A stretch of 64,000 nt of DNA from Ligula intestinalis (lineage: Eukaryota > Platyhelminthes > Cestoda > Diphyllobothriidea > Diphyllobothriidae), in NCBI GenBank assembly GCA_036362985.1, contig JAYGXS010000003.1:71494538-71558537 (forward strand), in the 5' to 3' direction. The notes beneath the pieces are model-generated. The model made no database searches. It was not told the DNA's origin and was given only the letters and a program-made list of their open reading frames with translations. Below, in pieces: positions 33,731 to 44,598 of the stretch. The translations under genes and the position numbers were made by a program. Positions within the stretch are counted from its first letter, which is position 1. Each line of letters starts with the position of its first letter.

Positions 33731-34410
33731 ACACAAAGGCAATTGTTTTTCAAAATAAAACCTATAATTTGCACAAAATTTCTGCTCTCTGCAAATATCT
33801 GGACCTGGTTGAAGTACCATTCCTCGGGATTTAGCTTTTATAATTATTTGAATATTCATTCAACTTCCTCAAATGAATCGAACCGACGACAACACAGGCA
33901 GTGACGCATTGATCAGAAGAGGCCACAGTGAGATGTTACAGCATAAGGGCTGAAGGCCACGTGTGGACGAACGTCGACCCCATCTTATTCTTTAAACTTG
34001 TTCTGTGCCCTTTCTACAGTGTGTGGTTTACATTGTCATGCTGAAACAGCCTCTTTTTGGTTAACCAAAACCGGGTTCTTATTACCAATATAGGCAAATT
34101 CTGATGGTATTTTCGCAGCCTCATGTGACATTCTCGAAGAAGCACACTGATCACACTTCTTCTTTGCTAAATCATTGCTCGTCTCATCAGCCTCATCTTC
34201 ACTGGGATTTGTATGAAGCACACTTTGTCAAGACACCTGTGCAGAAACCGGATCTGCGCCTAAGTTGAGGCCTTCCGTTAAGCCGATCAGAGAGTATCGC
34301 GCTGAAAGAAATTGCCACCGGTTACTTGCCGTAGACTTGACCAGGTTGTGGGCAGTAAAGATGGAATTTGACGGCACCGCCGTTCGAAATATGTTCAACG
34401 TGAATTACAC
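33731..34410. other. No gene recognised
   Basis: The short minus frame at 34036-34221 has no motif. Nothing else was seen. Confidence 0.4.
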
Positions 34411-35255
34411 CAGAAGGAGAAGAGGCAATCCCTGGAACAAGAATTTTATTGTCCTGACGTTTTGGATTCCGTCGGGAATCCTTAATAATAGGTAATGTTA
34501 TCATAGTCATAGTCACGCGCAGATAGGGTTGAAAAATGCACAAGTTGCATGGTATGTATAGTTCATAGTAATCACCTGCGTGCGTACGATAATTATTCAG
34601 TTCTGAAGCCACTCCTTGGGTCTTAATTGGTGCGGCACTGTCTTGAAACTTCGCGTTCTACTCATTAATTGCCATGCTTTCCTCGTGCGTGTTGGATGCG
34701 AATTTGGTAATCGCGCGACAATTATGCCCGCTGTCGTCAGAGTTGTTGTTGCTGGGCCCAGGTCTTCCCACGTGACTGATTTCCTTGCCCAGGAGACTTC
34801 TGCGTACACCGTTTGGGAACGCCGAATCCTTGCGCTTGTTGATGGACTGGGGGCCTGAGAACCATGACTCCAGCGACTCGTGGCTCGCACGGTTGTCACC
34901 TCTTGCGAGGATTTCGGCCTCGTCAAACTTGAAAATATGACTGGGTCCCGTCGAGTGAGCTGCAACCTGGAAGTTGACGTCTTTCTTTTTCACCGCCGCT
35001 GCATGTTCAGCCATTCGCGTCCGGAGTAATCTTCCGGTTTCTCCGACGTAGTTGCTTTGTCCACAACTGCACCAGATCCAGTAAACGCCTTCAGCCGTTG
35101 CCTGCCGTAGCAGTGGGTCTTTCGGTCTCATGACTCTATCTGCGCATGCAGATGTCCATGATACCATTACCTATGATAAAGGATTTCCGACGGAATCCGA
35201 AACATCAGGACAATAAAACGCTTGTTCCAGTGATCACTTCTTCTCCTTCTTTTTC
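34411..35255 (-). mobile_element. Short PLE (D) bounded by inverted terminal units
   Basis: Terminal units at 34411-34532 (minus) and 35131-35255 (plus) are inverted copies (CTTGTTCCAG..., GGAATCCGAAAC, ATCTGCGC). Between them, on the minus strand, is a PLE GIY-YIG end. It has the same architecture as PLE C at 27126-28422 but belongs to a different subfamily. Confidence 0.87.
34658..35130 (-). pseudogene. PLE GIY-YIG domain, 5'-truncated
   Basis: The frame starts at MRPKDPLLRQATAEGVYWI, with the GIY-YIG pair GVYWIWCSCGQSNYVGETG, then RLLRTRMAEHAAAVKK and a C-terminal helix ESLESWFSGPQSINKR. The GIY-YIG signature and the first Arg of the active site (RTRMAEH) are present. No RT is left. The frame extends rightwards into the terminal unit, where it is not coding. 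Confidence 0.88.
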
Positions 35256-35880
35256 TTTTTCCTCTGCTTCTTTTTCTTCTTCTTCGTTTTCTTCATCTTC
35301 GTCATCGTCGTCTTCTTCTTCTTCTTCTTCTTTTCTTCTTGTTCTTGTTCTTCTTGTTCTTGTTCTTTTTCTTCTTGCTTTTCTTGTTTTTCTTTTTCTT
35401 TTTCGTTGACTCTATCTCATGACTCTATCTGCGCATGCAGATGTCCATGATACCATTACCTATGATAAAGGATTTCCGACGGAATCCGAAACATCAGGAC
35501 AATAAAACGCTTGTTCCAGTGATCACTTCTTCTCCTTCTTTTTCTTTTTCTTCTTCTTCTTTTTTCTTCTTCTTCGTTTTCTTCATCTTCGTCATCGTCT
35601 TCTTCTTCTTTTCTTCTTGTTCTTGTTCTTCTTGTTCTTGTTCTTGTTCTTCTTGCTTTTCTTGTTTTTCTTTTTCTTTTTCTTCTTCTTCTTCTCCTTC
35701 TTCTTCTTCTCCTTCTTCGTCTTCTTCTTATTCTTCTTCGTCTTCTTCTTCTTTTTTTCTTCTTGTTCTTCTTCTTGTTCTTCTTGTTCTTGTTCTTCTG
35801 GTTCTTGTTCTTTTTCTTGTTCTTGTTCTTTTTGTTGTTGTTGTTGTTGCTCTTCTTCTTCTGAACTGTTTACTTCTATT
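35131..35880 (+). repeat. Tandemly duplicated PLE terminal unit with CTT-rich tail
   Basis: The unit TGACTCTATCTGCGCATGCA starts at 35131 and again at 35420, a 289-bp period, with near identity through CAGTGATCACTTCTTCTCC. Each copy is followed by a long polypyrimidine CTT/TTG tract; the second runs to about 35860. The tract yields artificial Ser/Phe/Glu/Lys-rich frames on both strands. Confidence 0.9.
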
Positions 35881-36278
35881 GGCGAAGTACACCGTCGAAA
35901 TTCCACCAGGTACAGATCATAACTTTCTTGCCGGACCGATCCTGACCCGAAACTAACTCCTTGAAACCCAATTTATTTTGTTGGTTGGGATTGCCGGGTT
36001 AACCCATTTATCAGTATCACAAGGCGCCTTTGCAGTTTCTGTCGCCGAAAGTCCTCGTTTCTGGCCATAACTACTCAGGACTCGTAGCTTATTTTTATTT
36101 AACCACATCTGAAAAAAGGGGAAGAGCTGAGGATGGAACACTGTCAGAAGTAGACGCAGCTCCATAAACGTGTAAACATGTCCAAATCCATCAAAAGAAC
36201 ACGTAAATATGGACATAGCGTCAAAAGCATATACCCTACCAACGTTCAATACAAATGTTACAGAATGGTAACACTCAC

Positions 36279-36355
36279 CTAGTATTTTTAAAGGGCCAAT
36301 GCGTTTAAAAAAAAGCTTCGTAGTACTGGACACCTTAACATAGGCAAACTCCCAG
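36279..36355 (-). CDS. Candidate internal exon on the minus strand
   Basis: The minus strand shows ACCACTTAG|CTGGGAG as acceptor and ATACTAG|GTGAGT as donor around an open frame reading WEFAYVKVSSTTKLFFKR and GPLKILG. The donor is a consensus match. The exon is short (77 bp), no partner exons were found, and the acceptor has a weak pyrimidine tract, so chance is a real possibility. Confidence 0.2.
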
Positions 36356-36509
36356 CTAAGTGGTAATTCAGTCGGTCTTTAATGGGTTGTTTACAAAATA
36401 CTCCACGCTTATGCCCCCCTGCGGTCCTAGTCACCCTTGATGATAACATCTTTTTTCGGCCTCCTGATGACGCGACGCAAATTTGTGGTTAAATGACGAA
36501 CTTTAGACA

Positions 36510-36910
36510 CTCTGCCTGCCTATCAGACATCCCTTTTTCAGCCTGGCTAATCTTTTATTCCCCTCCCCCCGCCCCCCAATATTGGTTTACGCCCATTTTC
36601 TGTCGCCTTCAAAATAGAAGGCATAAAGTATTTAGACATCGCATGACTAGCACTTGGCCATTTTCGTAGCGAGGACGCCAAGTGGTTTTCGCTAGAGGGT
36701 ACTGCGGGGGCAAAATCCGGACCAAGCGTATTTGGTTTCTGAAAATTCAAACTCGCCTACCCAATACGGAGGATGGATCACACGCGAGAATTGCCCAGAT
36801 CCCTACAAAGCTACTACTAGCTGATGCTGCACGCGACTCCTTGAAGTTTGGGTCTAACCGATGTGCAGAGCTACCTTTGCCTTTCAGAGGAAACAAATAT
36901 GATTTATGGT
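36510..36910 (+). repeat. Inverted repeat arm, left (partner 41070-41380)
   Basis: GTAGCGAGGAC.CCAAGTGGTTT, ATGGATCACAC, CTACTACT and TCTAACCGATG.CAGAGCTACCTTTGCC occur here and, reversed, at 41070-41380. The pair encloses 4.2 kb of foldback, MITE and PLE pieces. Confidence 0.7.
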
Positions 36911-37139
36911 TGGACATGAAAGAGGCAAGGTTTTTGCCGTCAAAATCCCCCAGCTCAGTCACATTGCTCACACGTTCTGATCTGCGAGGTTCAGAAGGTC
37001 GGCACTTGTTTTTTTCTTTTCATGATACGTTACCGTTATTCGGTACTTCAGACAAAGGATTTTTCTGAGCAGGCTCGTGAAGTGGGTGCTAAAGATTATC
37101 ATAAGTATTCAATTTTGAAAAGATTTATGCCTTGTCTTT

Positions 37140-38095
37140 CGCGCCAGTGCTGCAAGCAAAATACCGCAATTTGCGAAAGATTGGTAACTACTCACAAACC
37201 ATCAGTAACGAGCGTTGCAAAACTGATTGTCGTGCAGTCTAATCTAAAGTCTTTTCAGTCACACCAGGATGTCCGCTTTCTAATGAGTTTCTTTTTGACC
37301 GCTGATAAAAAAAGTAGGGATTTTTTGATGAATTTTGACTGCCTCTATAAATTCAAATCTATTTTGCAGAAAAAATGCACGAAAATATTCTTTCTTGTAC
37401 GCCTTTCTTAGGGCTGTATATCTGCCTTAAATTTTTGCCTAACGAAAGGGAGCCCTTCGGTTTTAAAGAAAATTCTAAATTGCAGAATAATTTCAAAATT
37501 TACCGACTGCTACATCAGAATTAAAAGTTTGCAAGCAACATGCTGTGCACATTCCGTTTAAGAAAAAAAGTTTTTGCCTACCGTTTGAGGAAGAGATCGC
37601 ATAGTTCTCATAAGCTTTTGCAATGGATGTGGATTATGCTATATATATTATAGGCAGCATTATTAAACTGACGAATATAATGTTTTATGAATAAATATCT
37701 TACATTTGTTAAAAATCTTAAAAATTGGACTTTTTTTCTAAAACCGAAGGCTGCCCTTTCTTTTAGCATACAGTTTAAAGAAAGCGTACTTTCCTACCAA
37801 AGGATTCTAAAAAATATTCTCCTGTATGCTTTCTATAAAATATGTATGTCTGAATTTATAAAGGAAGTCGAAATCTATCGTAAAAATCCATACTAATTAA
37901 GAAGCCACTGTTTACAGAATCTACCGTTTGTAAGTGGTCAAAAAGAAGCTCATTAAAAAGCCGTCACCCTGGCTTAACTAAAAAGACTTGAGATTAGACT
38001 GCAAAATAATCGGTATTGCAACCCTACTAAATGTTGGTTTGCAAATTAGGGCATTATGCTTGCAAAAGACGCTACACTGTACAGTCTCTTTAGTA
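37140..38095. mobile_element. Foldback element, copy c
   Basis: The left arm (about 37140-37390) and right arm (about 37730-38095) are inverted relatives: GCAGTCTAATCT.AAGTCTTTTCAG and TTTTGACCGCT on the left appear reversed on the right. The AT-rich middle resembles those of the copies at 51662-52620, 52730-53924 and 45180-45700. No transposase is encoded. Confidence 0.7.
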
Positions 38096-38159
38096 TTTTA
38101 CTGTTTACTAATAGAAGCGGAACGGTGGAGGGGGGGAGTAGGAAGCAATTACGAAAAAG

Positions 38160-38250
38160 TAGACAGTGTAACTAGAACAAGAAATTTATTAGCATGATGT
38201 TTCAGGATTCTCATTTGATTCCATCATCGGATATGGTCGGATGGATGAAA
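38160..38250 (-). repeat. PLE terminal unit, hammerhead-like, in repeated module (copy 1)
   Basis: The minus strand reads CCGATGATGGAATC, a short loop, GAATCCTGAAACATCATGC, then AATAAATTTCTTGTTC. The stem GGAATC/GAATCC pairs with one A-A mismatch between a CYGATGA box and GAAAC. Confidence 0.65.
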
Positions 38251-38394
38251 CTTTGTCTCTGAGGACGAACTCGTGTGGGTAGCGGATATGGCAAGCTACT
38301 AAGCCTTTTGTTCCACTGACTGTGTGTCTCCATCTTCGCGGCCTCACAGCCTGCCTTTTAGGTTCAGAACTGCTGTCAAACTAGACTACTGTTT

Positions 38395-38500
38395 TTTGCT
38401 AACGTCTCTGATGATAAATCTGCAGTGGATGTCGCAACGTCAAGCGAACAATTGCATTGTCCCAGCGATCGAGTCGTCTTCTTCTCAAAAATTTAATCAT
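38395..38500 (+). repeat. PLE terminal unit with CTGATGA box (family B-type)
   Basis: GTCTCTGATGATAAATCTGC and GTGGATGTCGCAACGTCAAG are followed by GTCCCAGCGATCGAGTC. The hammerhead-like CTGATGA is intact while GAAAC has become GCAAC. Confidence 0.7.
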
Positions 38501-39124
38501 CAGACTTTTTTCTTAAACCTAAGGATATCGTTTCTTTAAGCATACAGTTTAAAGAAGGCGTGCTTTCCTACCAAGAGAGTACAAGCAGGAATATTTCCCT
38601 GCATGTTTTATAAAGGCAGTCAGTGACCAGTTTTTTTTGGAATTCACATTTCATACGTGGTCAGAAAGAAGCTTATTATAATGCCGGCATCCTAGGGTAA
38701 CTGAAAAGAGTTGAGATTAGACTGCACCATAATCAGTATTGCAAGCCTACTGAATGTTGGTTTACGAGTGGTTATCAGTCTTTCGCAAATTGCAGCATTT
38801 TTCTTGCAGGAGTCGCCATAGTGTACAGTCTTTTCAATATTTTATTCAAGATCTGGGCACTTCACTGTTTACCAGTTGAAGTGAAACGGCGGTGGTTAGG
38901 AAGCAGTTAGGAAGAAGTGGACACGGTCACTGGAAAAAGAAATTTATTGGCCTGATGCTTTAGGATTGCACTCGATTCCATCGTCAGATAGATCAAACGT
39001 TGTCTCTGAAAATGAACTCGGGTGGGAAGCAGATATGCCAGACTACTAAGCCTTTTGTTCTACTGACTGTGTTTATCCCTCTTCGGGGCCTCACTGCCTA
39101 CCTTTTAGGCATTAAACTCGGATG
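38500..39124. repeat. Second copy of the foldback right arm plus PLE-unit module
   Basis: This block repeats 37740-38375 in order: AGCATACAGTTTAAAGAA, GAGATTAGACTGCA, GTGTACAGTCT, the minus-strand PLE unit (38925-39000, with CTGACGA box), and CTACTAAGCCTTTTGTTC followed by CTCACTGCCTACCTTTTAGG. The two modules are direct repeats about 745 bp apart. Confidence 0.75.
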
Positions 39125-39857
39125 GACAGAGCATACACCAGTGTAGTCATTTTCCCTTATGTTCCTACAACAGGAAACGAACCGCCCCCCCTTCATAATT
39201 TTTTGTTTGCATTTCCGCTTCAAATGTTTCGGTTTCTTTTCTGAAACGAATAGAATATTTTCAAACCGGATGACGGAGGTGTTACCGCTAGAGCCACAGC
39301 CGATAGCAGTCGAAGCAGTTGACATTGTCGCCTGTACGACTGAAGAATGAACCGGACGTGTGGGTTTCGGCAGCAATCGGTGAACGTTGATAAACGAATG
39401 TAAATGCTCAGTATTTACCGAGAGATCTACTCGTACGGGGGCATGTAAAAATATTGCCCATACACCTAAAAGGGGTTATTTCCAGAGAGCTAGTGGTGCG
39501 AAGGCTGCGCCATGCAAATGGCCGCATGGATAATATGCGCGCAAGCATCGACCGTGGTAATGTCAACACGGACCACATTTTCGCTTAATTATCGCGCCGC
39601 TTGTTTACTCTGGCGAGTAACTCACGGCACTTACTGTCTGCGACGTGGACGAGCAGGACATTATGGCATCGAGCATCGCATCATGTGGGAACAGCTAATT
39701 ATAGTAGGTAGAATGGATACTGCATGCTTTAACTACACAGCATTAGCACCTGTGCGCTCTTCGGCCACACCTTTGGCTGTTTCTAATGCTGGGTATTAGT
39801 AAGAATTTGAATTATTTGTTGAATAAGCTTCTGAGGCAACAGTATTTTAAGTAGTGC
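39125..39857. other. No gene recognised
   Basis: No exon-like or repeat-like feature stood out. Short frames at 39098-39376 and 39512-39799 have no motif. Confidence 0.4.
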
Positions 39858-40312
39858 TCCTCAGTCCCAGCCTTTTTTCCTAGGGAAACGGTGGTTATAA
39901 GGGTTTTATGGGTGGAAATTGGGCTAGGCAGTGAAAATATACTTTAATAACTGCTGTATGCATTTTTATTTTACTGTATTTAGAAATATTGTCGATTTAT
40001 ATCTGTAGATTTCTCTACTCTGTATTATCGTTGAACGTATTGCGGAAAAACCCGATTATAAAATGCAGGTTTCTTTAAATTCCAGAAAAAATTGAAAGGA
40101 GATGAGGAGGTATTGCCTGCGGTACCAAGCGCCGCGCAAACCCTCTGTTTACATGCCGAACAACTTACTCCCAGCGGCCGCGAGAAACAAATCTTACTAT
40201 CTTTTTTCACTTTCCGCTTACTTCTACAAATTGTCTTCACTGCCTATTCTATTTCCCTACCCTCCAACCCCCTATAACCACCATTTCCTTAGGACAAAAT
40301 TCTGGAACTAAG
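39858..40312. mobile_element. MITE-like element, family D, copy 2
   Basis: Left end CCTCAGTCCCAGCC with GGAAACGGTGGTTATAAGGG; right end is the reverse of TTAGTTCCAGAATTTTGTCC with ATGGTGGTTATAGGGG. Inner GCGGTACCAAGCGCCGCGC and CCCAGCGGCCGCGAG match copies 1 and 3. Confidence 0.75.
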
Positions 40313-40534
40313 ATATAGGTCATGCACTTCTTAAACTACCTTTGCCACGTCTAGTTCCGGCGATCGATCCTCTCTGCTCCAGTGTACAGATAGGCCTCTT
40401 TCTTCCAGAAAAAATAAAGAGAATGTGAAGCGGAAATGCTAATGCACCAACGTATAGTCTGTCCGTCCAAGTTTAAGGTGTAGTTGGACAGCCATTCTGG
40501 GCCTAAAAACAGACAGTGAGATCATAAAAAGGAG

Positions 40535-40725
40535 GCACGCAGTCACTGGAAATAAAAGTTTAGTAGCCTGACGTATCTGCTTCCGACGCGGGTTCATTTT
40601 CAGAAGCACAGTTTGACCTATCTGACAATATCTGATGATAGCGGCGAATGCGCATCAGAAACCCTCAGGCGAATAGCTGTTTTGTTCCAGTGACCGTGTC
40701 TTATTCTTCTTTGCAACTGCTCTTA
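40535..40725. repeat. Head-to-head pair of PLE terminal units
   Basis: A minus-strand unit (40535-40635; CACTGGAA..., reversed TCTGAAAATGAACC and ATACGTCAGG) meets a plus-strand unit (40636-40725) with CTGATGATAGCGGCGAATGC, CAGAAACCCTCAGGCGAATA and TGTTCCAGTGACCG. The plus unit keeps both CTGATGA and GAAAC. Confidence 0.65.
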
Positions 40726-40979
40726 ACCACCCGCTACCACAGCGAAGTCTCCAGCTGTCGAAGAAAATCCTAAAGATCTGTATATTAGTGCGAAAGATGA
40801 CGCATAAAGCTCTTCAATATTAAATAGTAATGGTGAAATTTAGCATCCACTTCACGAGCCTACCGAGAAATAGCATATGCCTAAAGTAGAGAAAAACGTC
40901 AACTTATTAACATATTGATATGCTTAAAGATTCGGGGTCCAGCTATGCTATCGCATTCATCGATAAATAGAGGGCGGGT

Positions 40980-41050
40980 TCGTGGACCAAATTATATTTG
41001 GACTGACCTTTCAAAAGCACACTCACTTCCATTGTCAGAGTACCGTGCTT
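40980..41050 (-). repeat. Decayed PLE terminal unit
   Basis: The minus strand reads CTCTGACAATGGAAGTGAG and GCTTTTGAAAGGTCAGTCC, resembling the unit at 10380-10460. The core boxes are mutated. Confidence 0.5.
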
Positions 41051-41069
41051 TCTCTTCCGTGGGCCTTGA

Positions 41070-41380
41070 GTGAAATCGCCTTTACATATCTACTTCCTCT
41101 GAAAGGCGGAGGAAGGTCTGTGTATCGGTTAGACCAAAACTTTAGGGAGTCGCTGCAACACCAGTCAGTAGTAGCTTCGTAGGGGCCTGTGTAGTTCTTG
41201 TGTGATCCATATTGGATAGTCGAGTCGACTGTTAGGCATTTCGTCTAGTGCCTTCCTCATTCAAAAAGCCAAGACCAGCGAAACCACTTGCTGTCCTCGC
41301 TACAAAAATGGCTAAGTACTAGTCAGGCGATGTCTAATTGCATTTTCTCTTCTACTGGTAAACAGAGCGGGATGTTTGAG
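41070..41380 (-). repeat. Inverted repeat arm, right (partner 36510-36910)
   Basis: Reversed, this contains GTAGCGAGGACAGCAAGTGG, TATGGATCACACAAG, CGAAGCTACTACTGAC and TCTAACCGATACACAG, matching the left arm. Divergence is moderate. Confidence 0.7.
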
Positions 41381-41448
41381 ATCCGTCAGCGATCTGTGAA
41401 CGCTAATCAACGCGTTTCAATATCTATCGATCTAAACCAGCAAAACAA

Positions 41449-41610
41449 CGAGCACCTGAACGAGGGGCTAGAACGTTAAACTTCTGATGATAAGGCCGCG
41501 GGTTAGAGCCTCGGGTAGGGCACGACTGGCTGGTAAAGGCTAATGATCCAGAAGTGGCAATTTCAATCTCTCTTGTCTTTGCCGGTAATGCCAATGGACA
41601 TTGAAAAAGA
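41449..41610 (+). repeat. tRNA-like SINE, second family, copy 3
   Basis: ACGAGCACC, GGGGCTAGAACGTTAAACTT and B box-like GGTTAGAGCC (41501-41510) parallel the head at 22262-22345. The body CCAGAAGTGGCAATTTCAAT and CTTGTCTTTGCCGG parallels 31770-31815. Confidence 0.65.
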
Positions 41611-43589
41611 CAAGGAACACCCTCGAGGACTTTCTGCACCGTATTAGTGAAACTGTGGGTCCCCGCGTGCACAACCTTCACCACCACAGCCGTTTTTGCC
41701 GTCCGGAAGGCGAAAGACCACACGTACAGTAGGCATGTGAACTTTCTCCCCGCATCAAACTATTTTAAGCCGCCGATAGCATATGCTTTCTTTTTTTCGC
41801 CCTCTTTCTCTGTCTCACGTATGCATGAAGTAACACAGTGGCAGCACACATTGGCTCCTTTGGTGTCCTAAGGTCACAGCCCGGACTTAGGTGCGAGAAT
41901 TTTTCTTCATTCAGATGTCTCCTGTCTTTTAAACAGAAGGTATAAATAAGTTTTTTTGATTTTGCTGGCCAGATCACACTCAATGTTCTACTTGCTACAG
42001 GCTCCTCCGAATTATAGAAATGAATTTTTAAACCATGGTTAAAAATACCTAAGTTTTGTCATAAAATGCTACAGAGGACATTGTGATTTACCTAGAAACT
42101 CATTTATAGAACAATTTTCCTGTTGCGTATTCAAATACGCAAGTGTAGTTTAATAAGAGCCAAGCAAGTTAGGTGCAGTTATGAAGATACTAGACAAAAT
42201 ATATAGAAAACTTCAAAACGATGTCAACTAAAAGCACACCTTTTCATTTAGCTATTTCCATTTTTAAGGGCTACCACAGCTTCTTCAGGCTAATTAGCTA
42301 TTTGGACTGAGATATAAAAGTGGTTCGATTTGGATTTGTGAAACAACGTCCATCCTTTTGAGCGCATAATATATTAATTCGCACAAAATGGCCACCAAAT
42401 AATAATGTAATTAGATAATTTAATTTACTATCGGTATTAAGTCCATAGTATATGAGAATGCCAAATTACCTCGGTGGAGCATAAAAATATTGAAGCGCTT
42501 CTGGGTTACGTCGCTGGCACGGTAGATTTGTCTCAAAAGATCATATTGGCAAACAATTATTTTCCAGTTATTCCTTATCAGGCCAATTTAGTGACGTGGG
42601 AAATAAAAACAGTCAGTTAATTGCAGCGTTTATACGACTGCAAGTTTGGGGAGGTGGGTTGATGAGGGTGACTAAGCAGCTGGGTTTTCCTTCGTCTCCT
42701 GAATGCAGGCGCCAGCGCGTTTAGTATTGACACAATGAGTCCAGAATAAGACACCACCGGATGCCTATTATCGTCCTTCGACAAGTCAAAAAGACAATTT
42801 ATCAATATCCTTTATGTTGTTAGGTTATAGGACAAAACTAAATTTCTTAACCTTTACGTTAGAAACAACCACGTCACAACCTAATTTGCACGCCTAGTAA
42901 TATAATGACACATAGATCTTTTATTTATGCAACAGATGGGTAGGAGCTGACATTTTATCGTTATAGATGCAATCGCAAGAAGCTTATCATGGACGACGAG
43001 TTGGTGTGCAGGGCTGTTGTCACTGCCAAACTGTAGAAGTTGACAGCTAATTAGCTGTACCCCAGTTGTCATCCGTACAGTGGACTGCTTGTTTCGGAGT
43101 GTCATCCTTGTCACTTACAGGAGGGTGTTTGCTACTGGCTGTTAAGTTATGATTTTTTATCATAAATAACGGAATATGCTAGGAAATTTCAAAACCTTTT
43201 GCCGTTTTGAATATAAAAAGCTGAGGAAACATCTTCAGTTTTATCCAATGATACATCGTTTAGCCCGAAAGTAAAACCAGAGAAATCAAATTATTAGACA
43301 TGATCTAGGAAATTCCATTGCTTTGATACCTGCGATTATCTCACTTGGTTCCTTGGCCAGTAGGTTGAAGAAACTCTTTTTAATTTCTTGGAATAGGCAG
43401 TACACTAAAACCCCAAGATTAATTGTCTTAAAATTCTTCATGATCCGCTTCCCAATAAAACTTCCTAGTAATTTACTAGAATACGCGTGCACTGACCATT
43501 CTCTACTCCTTGACATATCGAAGTTTAAAGTTGATAAACATAGATTTGCAAATATACTTCGGTAAACGAGTTTCTGGAAGCAGTTCAGA
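41611..43589. other. AT-rich DNA, no gene or repeat recognised
   Basis: Short frames only, none with motifs. The frames at 43286-43565 on both strands are low-scoring and unsupported. Confidence 0.45.
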
Positions 43590-43690
43590 GGAAGAAGCGA
43601 TCACTGGAACAAGATTTTTATTGTTCTGACGTTTCAGATTCCATCGGGAATCTTTTCTTGTCCCAATGATCGCTTCTTCTTCTTCATCTT
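43590..43690 (-). repeat. Solo PLE terminal unit (family A-type)
   Basis: The minus strand has AGATTCC, CGAT and GGAATCT forming a perfect 7-bp hairpin, followed by GAAACGTCAGAACAATAAA and CTTGTTCCAGTGATCGCTTC. The sequence 5' of the hairpin is truncated. Confidence 0.75.
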
Positions 43691-44598
43691 TTTCTACTTC
43701 TAGACATAGCTCTTATAATTTCCAAACCTGTTTTGGCCGCATCATCAGTTATCTGAAGCTTTTAAGCTCAGCTTTCAGTTCACAATTCTTACTTGTTTCA
43801 TTGCAACGGTCTGTATGCAATCATATCTACTCCGTTTAAACTAAAAAGAACACTGAAAGATAATTTTCATAATGTGTAGCTCTGTCTCGTTTCGTTTGCC
43901 CTTTTGGGATGGAGCAAGTTATTTTTCGCCCGTTTTCCATCTACACTGCTTTTTGTCCTGCAATTGCTTTACGTGCGCTATTTTGCTATTTTTTCACTGC
44001 CAGCTGTTGAAAACTACCTCCCTCTCTCGTGTTGATTCCTCAGCTGCTCCACTATGACATTTTAATAGCTGCTTTCATTTATTCCCCTGGCATCACACTT
44101 CCTCGTAAAGGAGTCATATGACTGTGTTATCAAACAAACCGAGCATTGCCCACACCTAATCCCCGAAGACCAGTCCCAATACTGCCATACCAGCTGTACA
44201 AAGTGAGTTTGTAGCAAGAGCAAACAGACCGTTTTTCCATTGCACTTTCCTATTACCTTTTTTAATGCGCCTGCGTCTTCACACACACTGTTTGTGTAGA
44301 GTGTCTGCAAGAAGACATAAATGAGGTGCATGCATAGGCATGAGGCGCGTTTGAGTTCCACCGACCGTCACACCTGACCACCTTTGTACTTAATAGCCGG
44401 TTTTCTCTTCTGTCCTAAATACTGTGCCAATTCGGACTTGATCATCTCGCAGTTGCCACCTTTGCTTAGGGAAGGAGTGGTTGTTGAAAGCTGATAAAGC
44501 TTGTTAACTGTTTATATCCCACTTTCACGTTTCCTAGACTGAGTCAGCATTAACAACTACAGCAATTATGCGATGACCTAGTTAAAGTACATTTTAAT
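43691..44598. other. No gene recognised
   Basis: Short frames at 43872-44057 (+) and 44062-44361 (-) lack motifs. No repeat match was seen. Confidence 0.4.

Noticed and set aside
35435..35956. Ser/Phe-rich + frame and Glu/Lys-rich minus frame
   Set aside because: Products of the CTT-rich polypyrimidine tract after the PLE terminal units.
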